From NCBI GenBank assembly GCA_902760865.1, contig CACWID010000002.1, positions 1-64,000 of the forward strand: DNA of 64,000 bases, read 5' to 3'. This document shows, piece after piece, positions 36,463-45,322 of this stretch. Source of the DNA: an uncultured Bacteroidales bacterium (GTDB lineage Bacteria > Bacteroidota > Bacteroidia > Bacteroidales > Muribaculaceae). Position 1 is the first letter of the stretch. The number at the start of each line of letters is the position of its first letter. The notes below the pieces were generated by a model. That model saw nothing but the letters and a program-made list of their open reading frames with translations. It did no database searches and was not told the origin of the DNA. The translations under genes were made by a program, and so were the position numbers.

Positions 36463-37737
36463 TTATTTGAAATCAAACTTCTTGGCAGGCACGCCGATAT
36501 AGGTCATGCCATCCTTGGGCTTGGTCATCAGCACACTGCCAGCGCCCAGGGTGACATGGCTGCCGATCTGGACCTTCTGCAGCACGACGCTGTCCACGCC
36601 CAAGAGGTTGCAGTGGCCCATCTGCACCGATCCCGACAAACGCACGCCGGGCATCAGCACATTGAAGTCGCCCACAATCACGTCATGGCCCAGCACGTTG
36701 GAACCGTTGAGCACGTTGAAGCTGCCGACCACCACGTCGCAGGTGGCGCTGCACCCGTCCTGGATGATGTTGCCCTGCCCCATCGTGAAGGTCTCGTCGT
36801 CGAGCACCTTGAAGGACGGCGCTATCAGGTTGGGGAAGGTGATGAGCGGATTGTTGATGCGCTCATGGATGAGCTTGCGTGACATCGGGTCGCCCACGGC
36901 GATGGCGAGTGCCAGCGGCTCACTGACGGCGTTGAGTTCCTCCATGCCGCCCAGCACATAGCCGTAGTGGGAGACCGGCGAGCCGACCTCCTTGCTGTCA
37001 TCATAGAAACCGACCATGTTCCAGCGCTCACCACAAGAGTTGTTGATGCGCCTGATGCCGCCGGCCACCTCGCGTCCCAGTCCGCCGGCGCCATAGATGG
37101 CGATATTGCGTACGCCTTGTCGGCTACGGGAAGAGCTGGAGTGATTCTGGGAAGAGTTGCGCGTTATCACGCGGCACGGGTTGCCATAGGCCACCACGCC
37201 GTCGGGGATGTCGTGCAGCACGACACTGCCGGCGCCGACGATGCTCCACCGCCCGACTTTCACACCCGGGATCACGACTGCCGACGCACCGATCCAGGCG
37301 CCCTCGCCGATGTGGACATTGCCGCACAGCGTGGCCTGGGGCGAGATGTGGACATAGTCGCCCAGGCTGCACTCGTGGTCGATTGTCGCACCCGTGTTGA
37401 TAATGCAGTGCCGCCCTACCCTCGCGTCGCTCTGGATGATGGCACCCTGCATGATGACAGAGCCCTCGCCGATGGAGGCAAAGGGAGACACCATGGCCGA
37501 CGGGTGCTGGGCCGTGATGAATTCACACCCCAACCGCTCGACGATCTGCTTGCGGTAGACATTATTGCCGACGCTCACCAGCACCGGCGACTCCCCGTTC
37601 CACTTGTGCAGAACGGGTATGGATAACAGGTCATTGATTGCGGGATCATCATCAAACAGGGCGTCAACCTTCACGCCCGCCGCCTGCAAGACGTCGATGA
37701 TGACTTTTGCGTGTCCGCTTGCTCCGTAGAGGTACAT
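36463..37737 (-). CDS. Fusion of two PglD/NeuD-like sugar acyltransferases
   Basis: The protein has 424 residues, twice the usual length. Residues 1-193 are a complete PglD-like enzyme: YLYGASGHAKVIIDVL, then ATIDHECSLGDYVHISPQA with both active-site His (121 and 130), ending GNPCRVITR. Residues 194-209 are a Ser-rich linker (NSSQNHSSSSRSRQG). Residues 210-424 are a second complete Rossmann plus hexapeptide unit (IAIYGAGGLGREVAGGIRR to IGVPAKKFDF), close to the separate protein at 28906. In that half only the first His is kept (VLGHDVIVGDF). The ATG overlaps the stop of the PglC-like gene (TGATG), so translation is coupled. Confidence 0.9.
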   Translation of the reverse strand: MYLYGASGHAKVIIDVLQAAGVKVDALFDDDPAINDLLSIPVLHKWNGESPVLVSVGNNVYRKQIVERLGCEFITAQHPSAMVSPFASIGEGSVIMQGAIIQSDARVGRHCIINTGATIDHECSLGDYVHISPQATLCGNVHIGEGAWIGASAVVIPGVKVGRWSIVGAGSVVLHDIPDGVVAYGNPCRVITRNSSQNHSSSSRSRQGVRNIAIYGAGGLGREVAGGIRRINNSCGERWNMVGFYDDSKEVGSPVSHYGYVLGGMEELNAVSEPLALAIAVGDPMSRKLIHERINNPLITFPNLIAPSFKVLDDETFTMGQGNIIQDGCSATCDVVVGSFNVLNGSNVLGHDVIVGDFNVLMPGVRLSGSVQMGHCNLLGVDSVVLQKVQIGSHVTLGAGSVLMTKPKDGMTYIGVPAKKFDFK

Positions 37738-38354
37738 CAGTTATTTCCGTTAAAAGCTTCCATTGTTGCTTGACCCTCCTGGGATATTCCATCCCTGGCG
37801 ATCACCTTCTTGATAGTAGAGAAAATGACTTTCACGTCGTTGGCGAAAGTGCAGTGGTCCACATACCACACGTCGAGCCTGAACTTCTCACTCCACGACA
37901 GCGTGTTGCGTCCGTGGCATTGCGCCCACCCGGTGATGCCGGGCCGCACCTCATGGCGTCGGGCCTGTTCAGGGGAATAGAGCGGCAGGTACTGGACCAG
38001 CAGAGGACGGGGGCCGATCAATGCCATGTCCCCCTTGAGCACATTGAACAACTGGGGCAGCTCGTCGATGCTCGTCGATCGCACGAAGCGGCCCACCCTG
38101 GTGAGGCGAGCCTCGTCGGGCAAGAGGTTGCCCTCGGCATCACGCTCATCAGTCATTGTCTTGTATTTGACGATCTTGAAGATCTTGCCGCCACGGCCTG
38201 GACGCTCCTGGAAGAAGAACGCACCGGCGCCCTTGTTGGCGAAGTGCAGCCAGACGGTCACCACCAGCAACAGCGGCGACAAGCAGACGATGGCCAGCAG
38301 CGACAACGTGAAGCCCAGCCAGCGCTTGGCATGATCTCGATAAAAATTACTCAT
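37737..38354 (-). CDS. PglC-like initiating sugar-phosphate transferase
   Basis: This monotopic phosphoglycosyl transferase moves a sugar 1-phosphate from a UDP-sugar to undecaprenyl phosphate and so starts the glycan. The protein has 205 residues from the ATG at 38354, the short PglC form without the long N-terminal domain of WbaP. The N-terminal membrane segment is FTLSLLAIVCLSPLLLVVTVWL. Family motifs are FFFQERPGRGGKIFKIVKYKTM, RSTSIDELPQLFNVLKGDM, LIGPRPLL and VRPGITGWAQCHGRN. It is followed by a PglD-like fusion and preceded by a PglA-like transferase. Confidence 0.94.
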   Translation of the reverse strand: MSNFYRDHAKRWLGFTLSLLAIVCLSPLLLVVTVWLHFANKGAGAFFFQERPGRGGKIFKIVKYKTMTDERDAEGNLLPDEARLTRVGRFVRSTSIDELPQLFNVLKGDMALIGPRPLLVQYLPLYSPEQARRHEVRPGITGWAQCHGRNTLSWSEKFRLDVWYVDHCTFANDVKVIFSTIKKVIARDGISQEGQATMEAFNGNN

Positions 38355-38357
38355 CAC

Positions 38358-39491
38358 TTAGACATTCAGGATTTCGTGGTAGAAGTCATACAGGCAGCGG
38401 CGCACGTAGCCCTGCTCGAAGCGCGACGCGATGAGCGGGCGCGCCTGGGTAGCCAGGGCCTTGACCAACTCGGGCTTCTCGACAAAGTCCTTCATCGCCC
38501 GGTAGAGCGCCTCCTCGTCCTGCGGAGGAACGATGACGCCGTTCTGACCGTCGATGATAATCTCGCGAGCGCCGTTGATGTCGGTGACAATGCTGGGGAG
38601 ACCCATTGCGCCGGCCTCGATCACCACGTTAGGGAATCCCTCGCGGTAGCTGGGGAATACCAGTGCATCGGCAGCGGCATAGAAGGGCCTCACGTCGCGC
38701 TGACTGCCGACGGCCTCGATGCCCTCGCCACGGTTGATGCGCTGGGTGGTTGACGGCAGGACGGGGTCCAGGTCATCCTCGCGCGGTCCCACGAGGACCA
38801 GGCGGATGTCGCCATGCTCCTGATGGAGGCGGTCGAAGGCCGCCACCAGCTCGTTGATGCCCTTGTCGCGGACGATGCGCCCCACAAAGACGAACGTGAA
38901 GCCCGCACCAGCGGGACGGTCGGGCACGTCGATGCTCTCGAGGCTGTAGTGCGTCATGTCGATGCCGCGCACGTTGCCATAGCCCAGCACCCGGATGGGC
39001 TTGCGGGTGATGCCGTGGTTGAGCAGGTCGCTCTTCACGCCCTCGCCCTCGGGGATGACGTGGGTCGCACAGGCACACGTCAGCCAGTCGGTGGCCATCA
39101 GTACACGGCGCTTGAAGCCCGTCGTGGTGGGCCACACCAGGCCCGTGAACGTGTGTACCCGTCGCGGCACCCGAGCGAGCCAGCCCGCCATCATGCACAT
39201 CAGGCCGGCCTTGGGGGTCATCGAGTGGACCATGTCGGGGCGCTCACGGCGCATCACGCGCCACATCCGCCACAGCGAACGCAAGTCGTTCATCAGCGAG
39301 ATGTGACGTTCCATCGGGACGGCAACGGTGCGCACGCCCTCGCGCTGCGCCACCTGGTCCAGTCCCTCGCCAGGCGATGAGACGGCGACCACCTCATATT
39401 CTTCGGACAGTTCCCTCAGCATCCCGTTGCAGAAGGCGTTGAGCGACTGGGGCACCGTCGTCGCACGTATAATCTTTTTCTTTTTTCTCAT
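38358..39491 (-). CDS. Glycosyltransferase family 4, PglA-like
   Basis: The protein has 377 residues from the ATG at 39491; the frame opens at a TTG just upstream. GT-B features are ATTVPQSLNAFCNGMLREL at the N-terminus, VHSMTPKAGLMCMMAGWLA, FVFVGRIVRDKGINELVAAF and the donor-site VFPSYREGFPNVVIEAGAMG. The KAGLM and FTGLVWP phrases resemble transferases that add the second sugar onto an undecaprenyl-diphosphate-linked bacillosamine-type sugar. It lies 3 bases before the PglC-like gene, which supports that role. Confidence 0.9.
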   Translation of the reverse strand: MRKKKKIIRATTVPQSLNAFCNGMLRELSEEYEVVAVSSPGEGLDQVAQREGVRTVAVPMERHISLMNDLRSLWRMWRVMRRERPDMVHSMTPKAGLMCMMAGWLARVPRRVHTFTGLVWPTTTGFKRRVLMATDWLTCACATHVIPEGEGVKSDLLNHGITRKPIRVLGYGNVRGIDMTHYSLESIDVPDRPAGAGFTFVFVGRIVRDKGINELVAAFDRLHQEHGDIRLVLVGPREDDLDPVLPSTTQRINRGEGIEAVGSQRDVRPFYAAADALVFPSYREGFPNVVIEAGAMGLPSIVTDINGAREIIIDGQNGVIVPPQDEEALYRAMKDFVEKPELVKALATQARPLIASRFEQGYVRRCLYDFYHEILNV

Positions 39492-39507
39492 AACTGGCAA
39501 ACTGTTT

Positions 39508-40554
39508 TCAATAGGTCTTCTTGGCGCCGAATATCCAGTGGGCCAACACGGGGCTCAGACGGATGATGTTGCCGATGAGCAAGCACATGGCCATGATCAG
39601 GAGCGCGATAACGGTCGATGTGGCGAACTCAATGATCGGCATCGGATGGTCGCGGAAGACGGTGACCACTTCCTTCAATCCGGAGGGGATGAGGAAGAAG
39701 TGGATCAGGTAGATGTCAAGCGTGCGGCGGCCGGTGTACTGGAAGACGCGTCCCAGACGAGTCTCGCTGGAGAAGAGCGCCCGCTTCTGCCTGAAGAAGG
39801 AGAACAGGATGACGAGGCCCATGAGGGACATCGGCAGGCCGGTGATGTTGCCATTGATGTGGAGAAGGTCAAAGAACGGTATCTCTAGGAAGAACAGCAG
39901 GATGCAGCAGGTCAGCAGCCACTTGCTGTCGAGCCATCGCTGGACGGTATCAAAATGCTTCCTCAGCAGCGTTCCCAGCACAAAGAAGAGGTAATAGTGC
40001 CAATGCTGGAAACTGAAGAAGTCGAGTATCTCGTTAGGGATGGGGATCGCGTCCTTGATGGCGGGCCACGAGAACGGGTAGAAACACAGACCCATAATCA
40101 CGAGAATCCAGTCGCTCCACTTGCTGCGGAAGACGGCACTCACCGCAATGTAGAACATGAAGTACTCAAACAGCACAAACGTGAACCAGTAGCCCTGCTT
40201 GGGGCCGTCGAAGATGCCGTGATACAGGTCGATGTTGTGGACGTGGAGATAGACCAGATAGAACAACAGGGGGCTGAGCAGCTGCACCGGGATTTTCTTC
40301 TTGAGGAAGGCGACAATGGTCTCCATGTTCCAGACCCTGCCGGCCTTGTAGAAGACGAAACCGCTGATCAAGAAGAACATGGGCATGCGCACGATCATCA
40401 AGATGTCGTGGAAGGAGCCTTCGGGCGGGTCAAAACATATACCGCTGACATGCATTACCACCACAAGGAACATGGTGAACCCGCGCAGCGCGTCGATATA
40501 CTCAATGCGCTTGGTGCCCCCCGCCGCCGGTGTTGTCGTCACGTGATTATCCAT
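39508..40554 (-). CDS. Acyltransferase family 3 membrane protein (G/C-rich paralogue)
   Basis: The protein has 348 residues with about ten membrane helices. It opens with KRIEYIDALRGFTMFLVVVMHV (family His) and continues with VRMPMFFLISGFVFYK. It is closely similar over its whole length to the protein at 56584-57591, but its DNA is much richer in G and C. Family members move acetyl or other acyl groups onto glycan hydroxyls. It stands just upstream of the PglA-like gene in the same direction; a hairpin-bounded repeat precedes it. Confidence 0.88.
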   Translation of the reverse strand: MDNHVTTTPAAGGTKRIEYIDALRGFTMFLVVVMHVSGICFDPPEGSFHDILMIVRMPMFFLISGFVFYKAGRVWNMETIVAFLKKKIPVQLLSPLLFYLVYLHVHNIDLYHGIFDGPKQGYWFTFVLFEYFMFYIAVSAVFRSKWSDWILVIMGLCFYPFSWPAIKDAIPIPNEILDFFSFQHWHYYLFFVLGTLLRKHFDTVQRWLDSKWLLTCCILLFFLEIPFFDLLHINGNITGLPMSLMGLVILFSFFRQKRALFSSETRLGRVFQYTGRRTLDIYLIHFFLIPSGLKEVVTVFRDHPMPIIEFATSTVIALLIMAMCLLIGNIIRLSPVLAHWIFGAKKTY

Positions 40555-40590
40555 TATTGATATAGAAATAGTATTGTTTCTAGATTGTTG

Positions 40591-40700
40591 ATCGGCCTGG
40601 CGGCCGAAAAATTAAACAAAATTATTAATAAAATTAATAGAAGTGCTATCTTGTTTATTTTTTATATAAATTTTTGTTTAATTTCTCCGTGCAAGCACGG
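40591..40700. repeat. Hairpin-bounded A/T-rich repeat, copy 3
   Basis: The left end is ATCGGCCTGGCGGCCGAA, then AAATTAAACAAAA. The right end is TTTGTTTAATTTCTC followed by the hairpin CCGTGC-AA-GCACGG (40687-40700). It has the same mirror-image layout as copy 1, but the right stem sequence differs. It fills most of the 195-base gap upstream of the acyltransferase gene. Confidence 0.75.
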
Positions 40701-40749
40701 ACATCAATACAGGCTTGAATCATGACACAGCCTCAGTTACTGGCAAGGG

Positions 40750-41784
40750 TCAGTTATTTTTGCCCTGCAGCAAGATCGGCTTGATGATCGGATTAAAGAT
40801 ATAACGATAAAGGAATGACATCAGCCAAAAGCAGACCGGATGCCTCATCAAGGAATCCAACAGCCGGTGAAACCTGCTCGTCGCACCGTATTGGGAGAAG
40901 GGGAACAAATGGGCCTCTTGCCCCCGCCTGATATAATCCCTTGTCGCACGATAAGAAGCGTTTAACGACAGTAACCGGGTCGCTATCACATGCGCGCGGC
41001 TCAACAGCCTCTTACGTTTAAAGTCAGGCAAGTCATAGGCATCAAAAAGCCGGATAAAGTCGGGCGTTTTCTCGATGACATTGTCCAGAAGCCGCCTGAG
41101 TTTCTTGCGTTCATAGCACAATGTAACGCTCTGGGGGTTGCAATAGTAGCCATAGATGCAGGCATCGGTATAGACAACCATGTCGGCATGGGCATAGACC
41201 CTTAAATTAAAGTTCACATCCTCGGCCCAAAGGACATCGTCATCAAAACGGATATCATGCCCCTTCAGCAACTGGGCATTAAATGCCACGGGACCGATAA
41301 AGCCATCAAACTTTGAGTTCTCACACGCTTCACGGCCCGTACCCCGGAACGAGACCTTGACTTTATCCAAGTTATAATAGTCGCTCAAGTTCTCCTTATC
41401 GGGGTCAAATAATCTCACCATCGAGAAGCACAGGACATCGACGCGCCCGCCAGCCTCCCTTATCAGATTGAAAAGGCACTCATAGCTATCGTTAAACAGC
41501 AGGAAGTCATCGCTGTCCAGGAAATGGATATAGTCGCCTGTGGCTATCTCAATGCCCCGATTTCTGGCGGCCGAGACCCCTTGATTCTGCTGATGGAAGA
41601 CTCTGACGTTATCAAACTTGTCGGCATAGCCATCGGCAATCGCACCGCTATTATCGGTCGAGCCATCGTCAATGATGATGACTTCGACACTGTCGCTGGA
41701 CAACTGCTGCCCCAACGCCGATTTCAAACAACGTTCAAGGCATCGGTCACAATTATATACGGGAATAATTACCGAAAGTTTCAT
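40750..41784 (-). CDS. Glycosyltransferase family 2
   Basis: The protein has 344 residues. The GT-A domain shows SVIIPVYNCDRCLERCL, VIIIDDGSTDNSG and YIHFLDSDDFLLF (metal-binding DSDD). The C-terminal ~100 residues carry a Tyr/Arg-rich segment and an amphipathic or hydrophobic end (FWLMSFLYRYIFNPIIKPIL) that may hold it at the membrane. It is probably the last gene of the upstream group before the repeat element. Confidence 0.9.
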   Translation of the reverse strand: MKLSVIIPVYNCDRCLERCLKSALGQQLSSDSVEVIIIDDGSTDNSGAIADGYADKFDNVRVFHQQNQGVSAARNRGIEIATGDYIHFLDSDDFLLFNDSYECLFNLIREAGGRVDVLCFSMVRLFDPDKENLSDYYNLDKVKVSFRGTGREACENSKFDGFIGPVAFNAQLLKGHDIRFDDDVLWAEDVNFNLRVYAHADMVVYTDACIYGYYCNPQSVTLCYERKKLRRLLDNVIEKTPDFIRLFDAYDLPDFKRKRLLSRAHVIATRLLSLNASYRATRDYIRRGQEAHLFPFSQYGATSRFHRLLDSLMRHPVCFWLMSFLYRYIFNPIIKPILLQGKNN

Positions 41785-41845
41785 AACTCAATAATGTCCG
41801 TCTCTGCAAAAAGTCTTTTTGTCTGATGATGAGCAGATATAGTCA

Positions 41846-43114
41846 TCACAACTTCAGAGACTTAATAATCTCATTGTACATATTCAGTCCTACATCTGGC
41901 CCATTCTCCGGTAGCAAATACTGCTGGAAAAACTGTTCACGCTTTTCCCTCATGGTATCCTCTCCCTTCAAAACCATTGCAACAAAATTCTTGATATCTT
42001 CAACGTTTTGGCCAATATAGTGACACTCTATCGCCCGTCTACTGATTTCGGTGGCATCATTTTCTGTTTTCTGCTGCATGACAAACATCACAGGCTTATT
42101 AACATATAGATACTCTATCTGAAACGATGAACTGTCATGTACCATCGCATCTGATGATTTGAACAAGTCAATAAAAGAGCCTGTTTCCAGTTGTGTATTG
42201 GGCATCTGCGCCCAGAATCTATAATACTCATCTGCCTTTTCTTTGCCCCAATCAGGATGCTGATAGAGCTTTGTGCGAAGTTTGGGATGAGGTTTAAAAG
42301 CGATCTGCAAAGAGCCTTGATACTGTTTAGCAATATCAACCATCAAATCTGCCATCCACAAGAAATTGGACATATACACTTCATCACCCTCTTCAAAGAT
42401 ACTATAATGAGGAGCCCAAATCAATCGTTTCACGCCATGGCTCTTATCTTTCCAGACATCTTTATGTCCGGGGGAAAGGTATTCTGTCATATTAGGATAT
42501 CCAGTTACAACAACATTTCTACCTTTATTATATGCTTCATTTCTAGCTATCTTTAAGTCCAAGTCATTAGCATAGAATAACTTCCATGCTATATTTTGGA
42601 ACTCTGTATCATAATACCAACTAGATTCGGTTGTAGATAGAGCGTATGGGCAGAAGCACAATAACGAATTCAAGAAATTGCGGTAACAATGACTAGAGAC
42701 ATGAACACTCTTATATTGCTGAGGGTAAAAAATGATGTCAGGTTTTATGTCCTCACGTATGTCAATAACAGAATTACAACGAGAATCGTCCCAGTCAATA
42801 TAAGAGACTCCCATTGATTGAAAGAAATCTCGTAGTTCTTGAACACATCTTTTCTGTTCAACCTCATCCCATAAACACGAGGGAGATAACACAACATAAA
42901 CATCAAAGCGCTCATCGTTTTTAAACCTTTCATATACTGACTGGTATCTCCACATTGCCAAGTTCATAGCAAAAAAACATATCTTGATTTTATTGCCTTT
43001 CTTAGCTCTAGACCTCAGCTTAGCAATCAGGAATTGATTGTGCAATGGAATATAGAAAACGACTGCAAATCTATAAATAGCCTTATAAATTATGCTCTTA
43101 ATCCACGCCATCAT
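41846..43114 (-). CDS. CDP-glycerol glycerophosphotransferase-like protein A
   Basis: The protein has 422 residues with a GT-B-like fold. Signatures are ICFFAMNLAMWRYQSVYERF, IIFYPQQYKSVH, VVVTGYPNMTEYLSP, LIWAPHYSIFEEGD, FKPHPKLRTKLY and MVHDSSSFQIEYLYVNKPVMF, matching the CDP-glycerol:poly(glycerophosphate) glycerophosphotransferase family. It would transfer a polyol phosphate from a CDP donor to a glycan. A paralogue (43939) lies upstream with one gene between. This gene and that intervening gene are more A/T-rich than most of the locus. Confidence 0.85.
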   Translation of the reverse strand: MMAWIKSIIYKAIYRFAVVFYIPLHNQFLIAKLRSRAKKGNKIKICFFAMNLAMWRYQSVYERFKNDERFDVYVVLSPSCLWDEVEQKRCVQELRDFFQSMGVSYIDWDDSRCNSVIDIREDIKPDIIFYPQQYKSVHVSSHCYRNFLNSLLCFCPYALSTTESSWYYDTEFQNIAWKLFYANDLDLKIARNEAYNKGRNVVVTGYPNMTEYLSPGHKDVWKDKSHGVKRLIWAPHYSIFEEGDEVYMSNFLWMADLMVDIAKQYQGSLQIAFKPHPKLRTKLYQHPDWGKEKADEYYRFWAQMPNTQLETGSFIDLFKSSDAMVHDSSSFQIEYLYVNKPVMFVMQQKTENDATEISRRAIECHYIGQNVEDIKNFVAMVLKGEDTMREKREQFFQQYLLPENGPDVGLNMYNEIIKSLKL

Positions 43115-43235
43115 AAGAAAGTATCGTTATATCTTTTCGGTAAAAAACTGCTCTGAACAGAAACTAAATCAGAACAAAATGCACAATCCGAAAAAGTGAA
43201 GGTTTAATCGAGAAAATCAGATGTCACTCTCATTC

Positions 43236-43877
43236 TCATTTACCGACAAGCTTGCGCAACTTGTCCAACAACCATAAAGCCCCTTTCATTAGTCGGGTAA
43301 GATTACCATTCTCATGATAACATAGTCTGCACTTCAATGATGACAACCAGAAACATAGTTTGTTGAAAATAGCATTTTCCCACCAAAAATCATTTGCCAG
43401 TTGCTTCCTAAAAACGTAGGAATAATAATTAGTATTTGTCCAAGATTTTAGGCCTACAATTCTAAATCCATTTTTCAAGTGCCAATGGACAGAGCTTTTA
43501 GCGCCAACAGCAGTATCTGAAATGATGTATTCACATCCATGCTCTTTCACTATTTCAACACCTTTCTGAAGCAGTTGTGTTGCAATACCATAATGCTTGT
43601 ATTGAGGCCTAACTGCAAGATTATAGTGATAAGCCCTCTTATCCTTTTTCTTGGAATTAATTTCAAAAGAAACTGTTCCTGCCAGTATATTGTCATCAGT
43701 ATCAACTGCGACTAGAACCACATCTCCATTACTCTGCGTCTCTAAATCATTAGCCGTTAGATAAGAACAAGAAAAGTGCAAACCTTGCTGCAATCGTTCT
43801 TGAAACGATTCATGCAATAAATCTGCAAGATCGTCCCATGAGATATCATCGCCTTTACGACAGATCGTGATGTTCAT
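43236..43877 (-). CDS. GNAT-family N-acetyltransferase
   Basis: The protein has 213 residues. The acetyl-CoA-binding core is AVRPQYKHYGIATQLLQKGVEI, within AGTVSFEINSKKK..YHYNLAVRP, and is followed by VGAKSSVHWHLKNGFRIVGL, a typical GNAT beta4-alpha4 and C-terminal layout. The last 40 residues are hydrophobic or basic and may touch the membrane. The DNA is A/T-rich compared with neighbours, suggesting recent acquisition. It sits between two glycerophosphotransferase-like paralogues, so it may acetylate an aminated substituent. Confidence 0.82.
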   Translation of the reverse strand: MNITICRKGDDISWDDLADLLHESFQERLQQGLHFSCSYLTANDLETQSNGDVVLVAVDTDDNILAGTVSFEINSKKKDKRAYHYNLAVRPQYKHYGIATQLLQKGVEIVKEHGCEYIISDTAVGAKSSVHWHLKNGFRIVGLKSWTNTNYYSYVFRKQLANDFWWENAIFNKLCFWLSSLKCRLCYHENGNLTRLMKGALWLLDKLRKLVGK

Positions 43878-43938
43878 GATGCTAAAAGCAATTGCAATTC
43901 AATAACAAGGAGTATAATCATATATCATGAACACCTAG

Positions 43939-45273
43939 TCACGAGACACTGCAACCGATTGGCTCCAATCGCAATGTGGTTGTTATATCGTTGTACATAT
44001 TCAGTCCTACATCTGGCCCATTCTCCGGCAGCAAATACTGCCGGTAATATTGTTCGCGCTTTTCCCTCATGGTATCCTCTCCATCGAAAACCATGTCGAT
44101 AAAGCGTCGAATGTCATCCATGTTTTTTCCGATATAATGGCATTCCAGCGCTTTTTCACTTATGTCAGTGATGTCCTCATCGATTTTCTTCCGCAAGACA
44201 TACATTACCGGCTTGTTAACATACAGATATTCAATCTGGAAAGATGCGCTGTCGTGCACCATCGCATCTGATGTCTTGAACAAATCAATGAATTGGCCTG
44301 TCTCCAGTTGAGTATTGGGCATTTCGGCCCACAACCGATAATACTCGTCAGTCTTTTCTCGTCCCCACAGCGGATGTTCATATAACCTGGTCCTCAACTT
44401 AGGATGAGGCTTGAATGCAATCTGCAGACGGTCAGCGTATTGCTTGGCAATCTTGACCATCTCATCTGCCATCCATAAAAAGTTGGACCGGTATAATTCA
44501 TCCCCCTCCGGATTGATGCTATAATGAGGGGCCCATATCAGCCGTTTAACATGTGGCTCCCTAATCTTCCAAACATCGTTTTGGTTAGGAGACAAATACT
44601 CGGTCATGTTGGGATAGCCAGTGATGACGACATTCCGGCCTTTATTATCAGCAAGCCTTTTAGCAGCCTTGAGCTCCGATTGGTTATTATAGAACAATTT
44701 CCAGGCGATGTTCAGGAACTCTGTATTATAAAACCGGGCATCCTCATACACCGACATTCCATACATGCACCAGCAGAACAGTTTGTTCATGAACCGCCGA
44801 TAACAATGGTCATGGAAATGAACCGACTTATACTGCTGGGGATAGAACAGGATATCAGGATTTATCTCCCTGCGGACATCAACCGATGAGTTTTGAGCCT
44901 TCGCGTCCCAATCGATAAACGGGACGCCCTTAGCGTTGAAGAAGTGACGCAATTCGCTCAAGTTTCTCTCCCGCTCGGCAGCATCCCACAGACGTGATGG
45001 CGACAACACGACATAGACCTTAAACCGCTTGTCGCTCATCAATCTCTCGTAAACAGATTGATACCTCCACATGGCCAAACTCATCGCGAAGAAACAGACC
45101 CTGACACGTCCCCCCTTCTTGACTCTGGCCCTCAATTTAGCCTCTTGAAATCTGATATTTAACGGAATCCAACAATTGACTGATGACTTGTAAATGGCCT
45201 TATAGGCAACGCTTTTCAGCCAATCTGCAGATGATAAAACACGTCTCTTTGTTGAATGCATCGGTCCCGTCAT
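43939..45273 (-). CDS. CDP-glycerol glycerophosphotransferase-like protein B
   Basis: The protein has 444 residues, homologous over its whole length to the protein at 41846 (shared VCFFAMSLAMWRYQSVYERL, VVITGYPNMTEYLSP, LIWAPHYSINPEGDE, FKPHPKLRTRLY, MVHDSASFQIEYLYVNKPVM). An ATG four codons downstream is an alternative start. It probably transfers a CDP-activated polyol phosphate, perhaps the product of the cytidylyltransferase fusion encoded just upstream. Two homologous copies may add two phosphate-linked units to different acceptors. Confidence 0.85.
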   Translation of the reverse strand: MTGPMHSTKRRVLSSADWLKSVAYKAIYKSSVNCWIPLNIRFQEAKLRARVKKGGRVRVCFFAMSLAMWRYQSVYERLMSDKRFKVYVVLSPSRLWDAAERERNLSELRHFFNAKGVPFIDWDAKAQNSSVDVRREINPDILFYPQQYKSVHFHDHCYRRFMNKLFCWCMYGMSVYEDARFYNTEFLNIAWKLFYNNQSELKAAKRLADNKGRNVVITGYPNMTEYLSPNQNDVWKIREPHVKRLIWAPHYSINPEGDELYRSNFLWMADEMVKIAKQYADRLQIAFKPHPKLRTRLYEHPLWGREKTDEYYRLWAEMPNTQLETGQFIDLFKTSDAMVHDSASFQIEYLYVNKPVMYVLRKKIDEDITDISEKALECHYIGKNMDDIRRFIDMVFDGEDTMREKREQYYRQYLLPENGPDVGLNMYNDITTTLRLEPIGCSVS

Positions 45274-45322
45274 GGTATGGTAGATCTATAAAACTAACGG
45301 CCTGTGTACTTCGCGCATTGCG

